Shown: piece after piece, positions 59,161 through 64,000 of the stretch
How positions within the stretch are numbered: the stretch's first letter is position 1
How the letters are laid out: every line of letters begins with the position of its first letter
Assembly (NCBI RefSeq): GCF_030413175.1
Contig: NZ_CP129212.1
Coordinates: 2,232,001 to 2,296,000, forward strand
Source of the DNA: Bradyrhizobium roseum
Lineage (GTDB): Bacteria > Pseudomonadota > Alphaproteobacteria > Rhizobiales > Xanthobacteraceae
Direction of reading: 5' to 3'
DNA: 64,000 nucleotides
Translations under genes and position numbers: made by a program
Notes under the pieces: generated by a model
The model's input: only the letters and a program-made list of their open reading frames with translations
Databases searched by the model: none
Told to the model about the DNA's origin: nothing

Positions 59161-61842
59161 ATGGCGACAATGGACCGTAGAACATTTCTGCAAGGCGTCA
59201 GCGTCGCGTCCCTGACATCGATGCTGCCGGCTGCCGCGATGGCCGGCCCGGTGCCGCTGGCGGCGCCGAGTGTTGCTTCGACCACTCCGTCGCTCCGATC
59301 AGTTATCAACATCGGGTTCGTTTCTGGGGGCGGCAACGAATATCGCTTCATCGATCATTTCCTGCTCGCCGAACAGTTCGGTCCTTTTGGCACCGCGTGG
59401 AGCACCGGCACCCCCTGGACCCAATCTGTCGGACCCAATGGCTATCCCAACGTCAGCCTCACGGTTGCCGACAACAGGCCGTTTGGTGGTGGGGTTCGGA
59501 TTCCGGCCTCCTTTCAATACGGACAGCCTGGAAGCGGCCAGTTCTACGTGCTTCGCTGGAAGGGCAACGGCGAGGTCCGATTGATGCTGCAATCCGGCTC
59601 CTGGACCTACGACGCCGGCAAGAGCAAGAACGCGACGCCAGTATCGTCGGATCGCTGGAGAACGACGTCAGGTGCCGATAGCTATGTTGTGCTGAGTTTC
59701 ACCGGTCCCGCGCAGCTGTTTCCATTAATGGTTCTGTCGACCGACCCGGGCAAAACGGGAGCGCGGCTTTCGAATTTGCAGTTTTATCGCCTTGAGGACG
59801 AAGCCGATCTGTTGTCCGGCAAGATCTTCCGCACGCCCTACAAGCGCTCCCTCGTCGACCTGTGTCCCAGCGCCATACGTTTCATGGACTGGGTTGGCGG
59901 CAACAACAGCAAGCTGACCAGATTTGAAAGCCGCACCCGTCCGGATTATGCAGTCTACGGAGGCGCCAGCAACTGGGTGGCATCGCCGCCATATGGCGAG
60001 ACGACCGGAACCAACCAATACGCGCTTGCGGCCGTTGCCGGCACGCCTTCGGCGCCGTTGCAAGGCGAGATTGTCACCTGTCGCATCGGGTCCGGGATGG
60101 TTCGATCCGGGTCCAAGAACATTACATCAGTAAGCAACTCCAAACCTGGTCGTGTCACGGCGCCCGCCCACGGCTTCGCCAACGGCGACGTGGTCGTCCA
60201 TCAATTCGCCGCCGGAGTCATGCCGAAGCTGCATCTTCTGCCCTGCACAGTCACTGTGATCGATGCAGACAACTATTTGATCGGCGTCGATACGACGACC
60301 TTCGGATCGTTTTCGGGATCGGCCAAGGCAAACCAGTTTATCACGTTGAACGTCGGCGGCCGGGGTGCCTATCCCGTGACGTTCCCGATCCCGACGGCAT
60401 TCGCATCGAACTTCGGCAATGCCTATTTGGCCAAGGGCGATTACAAGACGTTCCTGTTCGACAAGACCATCGCTGCACAGAGCGACGGCGCGGGAAACCT
60501 GATTTATGGCGCGTGGATATTCAACGATTTGGGCGCCAATAACGGTCACGCAGGCGGCGTGCCGCTGGAGATCTGCACGGCGCTCGTCAACGAGGTGAAC
60601 GCGATGAAGCCGGCCCGCCCGGTCGGCATGTGGATGAACATCCCGCATCTCGGCCTCTGCTCGATGGATCCGGATTACTCGGTGCAGTCGAGCTGGGGAA
60701 TTCAGGCTGTCAATACGGTGTTGAATGGCGCCAATGGTTACCCGGGATTGGCTTCTCCGGCACAATTACTGATCGAATACAGCAATGAGACCTGGAATTC
60801 CGGGGGATCGGGGTTCTCGCAGACCTACTATCTGGCCTATCGCGGCTACCTGCGTTGGCCGACCTCGGGACAAGCGGACTACGCGAGCATGTCGGCATTC
60901 CGCTCGATGATCAATGTCGAGGATATAAAGAAGTCGGCCTACAACAATCCCAGGCTACGGTTTGTCCTTGCAGGGCAAGGGACGCTCGGCGTCTCTGGAC
61001 TAAATCAGATACGAATCGACGGTTCAAGCCATTGTCTTAAAGATGCACTCAACGTCTGGGGCCCGACGATCTCTCCAATGGCCCACCACGACTATTTCGC
61101 ATTCGCAGGGTATTTTCTGCCGTCCACCGCGTTCGATTCTGCAAACCTGTCGGATCTAACTGCCAAGTGGGTTGCGGCCAAAGGTAATTCGGCTGCGCAG
61201 GAGGCAATCTGTGCAACGTATGTGAACGGAATCGTCAGTCCCGCGTTAGGCGGGAACGAAACGGTAGACCGATATCGTTTGGCACTATTGCCGTCGTATG
61301 TTTCAAAGATGAAGACCATCGGGAAGTCCGTCATCATGTACGAAGGCGGATGGGATCGCGATATTCAGCCCATCAGCGCTGGGGGCCAAGTAACTGGTAC
61401 TTTACCGTACGCGAGTGGGGCAATAGACGGCAGCAGCAATATCATTTCGGAAGTGAAAGCGGCCTATGCTGCGGCACTCCAGCCAGGCTGCTTTGTGGTT
61501 GGATATGGCATTCCGCCAGACACAACGGTTATCTCGATCTCAGGATCGTCTATTGTGCTTTCAAATAGGACGACGCAAAAGCTTCCGATCGCTCAGTTCA
61601 TCGCCTTTGCGCCGCAGCAGATGTTCTTGCTGGCGGTGAAACGCAGTCAGGCTTGGGCGACGGCAATGCTGTCCTGCCTGAACCAGTTCGGGGGAGGTTC
61701 AGGTATGCCCGCGGAATATGTGCAGAGCGGATTGCGCTGGGGGCACTGCTTTCCAAGTTCCTATGGACTCGGGAACAGTGAGTGGAGCGACCTCGACCTG
61801 TCGTGGCAACAGCAAGCCTCACGAAACAAAGCCTTAATTTGA
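59161..61842 (+). CDS. Large Tat-exported protein with glycosidase-like motifs, hypothetical
   Basis: This 893-residue protein has a twin-arginine signal (DRRTFLQG, then a hydrophobic stretch to PAAAMA) and a long beta-rich first half. Further on, IEYSNETWNSG resembles the Asn-Glu acid/base motif of clan GH-A glycosidases, and VIMYEGGWD resembles the later nucleophile Glu. It probably binds or cleaves a polysaccharide outside the cytoplasm. It directly follows gspG and is a plausible type II secretion substrate, since the T2SS accepts folded Tat cargo. Its last third is less G+C-rich. Family assignment is inferred from motifs only. Confidence 0.65.
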   Translation: MATMDRRTFLQGVSVASLTSMLPAAAMAGPVPLAAPSVASTTPSLRSVINIGFVSGGGNEYRFIDHFLLAEQFGPFGTAWSTGTPWTQSVGPNGYPNVSLTVADNRPFGGGVRIPASFQYGQPGSGQFYVLRWKGNGEVRLMLQSGSWTYDAGKSKNATPVSSDRWRTTSGADSYVVLSFTGPAQLFPLMVLSTDPGKTGARLSNLQFYRLEDEADLLSGKIFRTPYKRSLVDLCPSAIRFMDWVGGNNSKLTRFESRTRPDYAVYGGASNWVASPPYGETTGTNQYALAAVAGTPSAPLQGEIVTCRIGSGMVRSGSKNITSVSNSKPGRVTAPAHGFANGDVVVHQFAAGVMPKLHLLPCTVTVIDADNYLIGVDTTTFGSFSGSAKANQFITLNVGGRGAYPVTFPIPTAFASNFGNAYLAKGDYKTFLFDKTIAAQSDGAGNLIYGAWIFNDLGANNGHAGGVPLEICTALVNEVNAMKPARPVGMWMNIPHLGLCSMDPDYSVQSSWGIQAVNTVLNGANGYPGLASPAQLLIEYSNETWNSGGSGFSQTYYLAYRGYLRWPTSGQADYASMSAFRSMINVEDIKKSAYNNPRLRFVLAGQGTLGVSGLNQIRIDGSSHCLKDALNVWGPTISPMAHHDYFAFAGYFLPSTAFDSANLSDLTAKWVAAKGNSAAQEAICATYVNGIVSPALGGNETVDRYRLALLPSYVSKMKTIGKSVIMYEGGWDRDIQPISAGGQVTGTLPYASGAIDGSSNIISEVKAAYAAALQPGCFVVGYGIPPDTTVISISGSSIVLSNRTTQKLPIAQFIAFAPQQMFLLAVKRSQAWATAMLSCLNQFGGGSGMPAEYVQSGLRWGHCFPSSYGLGNSEWSDLDLSWQQQASRNKALI

Positions 61843-61955
61843 GTCTGCCTGCAACACCGTTAGGCTCTCCCACGTCGATCTGTAGTGAGGAGCACGTGAT
61901 GTCTCTCGATACTGCACCATTGCTGACGCAGTGGTTCCCTGCACCGCATTATTTC

Positions 61956-62693
61956 TTAGGATGCAAACAGAGACGGTGAGATAAAAGCCACATCGAAGCG
62001 CCGAATGCGCGGGCCGCGCGAAAGCGGGTCTTCCGATTGGTCGTAGAATCCGAAAAGCCGGTATCCGTGACGGTGCAGATGATCGGATAGCGCGTCCAGT
62101 GCCGTGTGGTAACTGCTGTCTGGATCGAGTGCAACCTCTGCCTTGACTATCCCGATCGAATGCGACGACAACATTCTTACGGCTCCTGCAAGGACTGAAA
62201 TTTCATATCCCTCGGTATCGATCTTCATAATATCGATGGCATCTAGGGAGTTGTTCGTGCAGAAGCCGTCGACTGTGTCTATCTGGACTTCTTCGTGATA
62301 AGGCAGCAACTGGTTCGATGATATTCTAGCCATCGATGGATGCACCGGATCCATCGCCAAACTTAGTTTTCCAGGCTTCTCGCCTAAGCCAAGGTGCAAC
62401 ATCTTTACGCGAGAAGCGCCGACAAGATTGGCTTTCATCTTCTCAAAATTCGAAGAGCTCGGCTCAAATGCATAGATTGTTGATCGCGGAAACTGGTCGA
62501 AAAATTCGAGTGCGGTAATGCCGATGTGTGCCCCGACGTCAAAGATGACCTGAGCATCCATTCCGAGGCGAGATCTCACATCATCAATGAAACTTGCGCC
62601 AATCGAACTGACTGCGCGCCGTCTCGCGTTTCTAACCGCCCGGCCGATCGCTGAACGGGTTTCCGCAGGTATAAGGTATCTAATTAATTTCAC
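61956..62693 (-). CDS. FkbM family methyltransferase
   Basis: This 245-residue FkbM-type methyltransferase has motif I VIFDVGAHIGITAL, the acidic AFEPSSSNF, and IDIMKIDTEGYEISVLAGA (the I-K-x-D-x-E-G-x-E block of the family). It likely O-methylates a sugar of the surface polysaccharide. The GTG start at 62693 is used. It lies downstream of a GT4 gene on the same strand, and both are less G+C-rich than the rest of the window. It is only distantly similar to the FkbM protein at 18113-18838. Confidence 0.85.
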   Translation of the reverse strand: MKLIRYLIPAETRSAIGRAVRNARRRAVSSIGASFIDDVRSRLGMDAQVIFDVGAHIGITALEFFDQFPRSTIYAFEPSSSNFEKMKANLVGASRVKMLHLGLGEKPGKLSLAMDPVHPSMARISSNQLLPYHEEVQIDTVDGFCTNNSLDAIDIMKIDTEGYEISVLAGAVRMLSSHSIGIVKAEVALDPDSSYHTALDALSDHLHRHGYRLFGFYDQSEDPLSRGPRIRRFDVAFISPSLFAS

Positions 62694-62826
62694 GTTTCAT
62701 CCGGCCGGTGGTCTGGTCACTTATGAAATTGCTTGTAGGCGCCGCTTAAGCGCAACTGCTAAAAGCTCAGCTGGACGAGAGTATTGATTTGTTTGGCTCA
62801 TTATCAATCCTATTCCATAGGTCCTT

Positions 62827-64000
62827 CTATGGAAATCCTTTTGCAATCGCGGCTTGATACGCCAGCTCGATCTTTCCTGCGTTCAGCATTGGATCTAAGC
62901 GCTTGACGCTAGAATCTTTGGCTGCCGAGCCAAGTCGAGAAAGCAGTTCGTGTTGCGTCAACAGCCGTTCGCAGCCTTCTGCGAGTGAGGCAACGTCCTC
63001 TGATTTGAACAGGAGGCCGGTCACGTTGTCTGAGATCAATTCAGGAATCCCACCCGTTGATGACGCGATGATTGGGCATCCCAAAATCATTGCTTCTGCG
63101 ACAGCATAAGAGAACATTTCGAATCGAGACGCCACAATCGTGAACAGATGTTGCTTTCTTAGACGGATCAATTCTTCTGAATTGACCAAGCCGAGGTAGT
63201 CTATCCTTGAGCGGCTTTCCGGGAGATACTTTTCTACAAACTGTTCGAAGGAATGAGAGACTTCTCCATCTGCGATCTTCCTTTCCGGGCCGACAAATGT
63301 CAGACGGAGCCTTGGGTGCTTCCTCGCCAGTCTTTGAAACGCTTTGAGTACCAAATCTGCCCCTTTTAAAAGATCGAAACGCCCGACGAATAGGATGCGG
63401 TCCTTGTCGCAAGCCGAAAGACACCATTCTGATCCGTCAGGGAGTGATCCCACGGGATTTGGTATCACTCTCGCGTCGTTGAGTGCCATTCCATAGTGGC
63501 GTCGGACGCCATCTAACCCGGCCATCGAGGGAGAGGTGACGACGGACGCTTGAGAAATGCCCAAACCTTCACGCTGGACTCGGCTGTCAAAACTGGCGTG
63601 CGACTTCGCGTCAAAAGTGCCCGTCAAAAACCACGGGCCGTGCAGCCGCACGACAACAGGAACAATGCGCGCGGATGAAAGAGCTGCACTCCAGCCAAAC
63701 GACTCTTCTATCTCCAGAACATCGATGCCAACATCGCTCTTGAGCTTCTGGAGCGCCGCTATCAATCTGTACTCGGTCAGATCGTTTTGAGCATGGCTGC
63801 GAAGTTTCGATCGGATCTGCCAGAATAGTCCTGGACTGAACTCCGATAGATTAACGGTGTAGCGATCATCTGTCGGGCCGCTTATTTGGTGCGTGAGAAC
63901 GTACACCTCGTGACCAAGTTGCCGTAAGGCGGGCGCGATTTGAGATGCGTAAGTAATGATGCCGTTGGCAGCGCCACCTTGAGGCCGTGAGGGAACAAAA
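62827..64000 (-). CDS. GT4 glycosyltransferase, 5' end cut by window
   Basis: The frame is open to the right edge, so the N terminus is missing. The visible part begins FVPSRPQGGAANGIITYASQ, the usual glycine-rich start loop of GT-B enzymes. Later it has ILFVGRFDLLKGADLVLKAF, the GT4 donor-site signature, and FEMFSYAVAEAMILGCPIIAS with the family's Glu residues (E-x7-E type). It transfers a sugar to an EPS or lipopolysaccharide intermediate. It is less G+C-rich than the left part of the window, suggesting later acquisition. Confidence 0.87.
   Translation of the reverse strand, partial: FVPSRPQGGAANGIITYASQIAPALRQLGHEVYVLTHQISGPTDDRYTVNLSEFSPGLFWQIRSKLRSHAQNDLTEYRLIAALQKLKSDVGIDVLEIEESFGWSAALSSARIVPVVVRLHGPWFLTGTFDAKSHASFDSRVQREGLGISQASVVTSPSMAGLDGVRRHYGMALNDARVIPNPVGSLPDGSEWCLSACDKDRILFVGRFDLLKGADLVLKAFQRLARKHPRLRLTFVGPERKIADGEVSHSFEQFVEKYLPESRSRIDYLGLVNSEELIRLRKQHLFTIVASRFEMFSYAVAEAMILGCPIIASSTGGIPELISDNVTGLLFKSEDVASLAEGCERLLTQHELLSRLGSAAKDSSVKRLDPMLNAGKIELAYQAAIAKGFP

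Overview
The window looks like chromosomal DNA of a Bradyrhizobium-type alphaproteobacterium (Nitrobacteraceae). The evidence is the high G+C, frequent GTG/TTG starts with GTGA/ATGA stop-start overlaps, PEPxxWA-type PEP-CTERM tails, an HvrA/H-NS type regulator and rhizobial-style exopolysaccharide (EPS) genes. Both ends cut through genes: the left edge cuts an ExoA-like glycosyltransferase and the right edge a GT4 glycosyltransferase.

Region 1 (1-28.3 kb) is a large polysaccharide locus. It holds glycosyltransferases (including GT2-GT4 and GT2-GtrA fusions), a GH16 glycanase like ExoK, an ExoQ/Wzy-like polymerase, a polysaccharide deacetylase, a Wzx-type flippase and an ExoY/WbaP-like priming transferase. 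A six-gene minus-strand operon (17.7-11.1 kb) encodes a Gfo/Idh oxidoreductase, two DegT aminotransferases, an SDR epimerase, a hexapeptide acyltransferase and a glycosyltransferase, consistent with making an acylated amino sugar. A second minus-strand operon (28.3-25.0 kb) encodes glucose-1-phosphate cytidylyltransferase, an SDR, a 3,5-epimerase and another SDR, consistent with a CDP-deoxysugar. Between these operons lie a cold-shock protein, an H-NS-like protein, two paralogous small membrane proteins and several small hypothetical genes. One small cysteine-rich protein has a duplicated CX3C-X6-CX3C unit.

Region 2 (29.5-47.4 kb, plus gspG at 58.6 kb) is a dispersed type II secretion system: gspD and a lipoprotein, then gspK divergent from gspE-F-H-I-J-L-M-(C/N-like)-O. 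The set is split by an accessory block made of an S8 subtilase, an adjacent ComEC-like metallo-beta-lactamase protein, a divergent signal-peptide/three-TM protein and an IS110-family element with a strongly structured non-coding flank. The major pseudopilin gene gspG sits 11 kb from the rest, just upstream of an 893-residue Tat-signal protein with glycosidase-like motifs, a plausible substrate.

Region 3 (47.5-64 kb) holds three PEP-CTERM surface proteins, each followed about 25 nt later by the same AGGCCGCC-loop-GGCGGCCT type terminator. It also carries a VanZ-like protein, a PilZ protein, an RND efflux pump, a GT2, methyltransferases and, at the right end, less G+C-rich FkbM and GT4 genes. 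Overall the window reads as a cell-envelope and secretion locus: EPS synthesis, protein secretion and surface-anchored proteins. The protease/MBL/membrane block is the least explained part. No rRNA, tRNA or CRISPR array was recognised.
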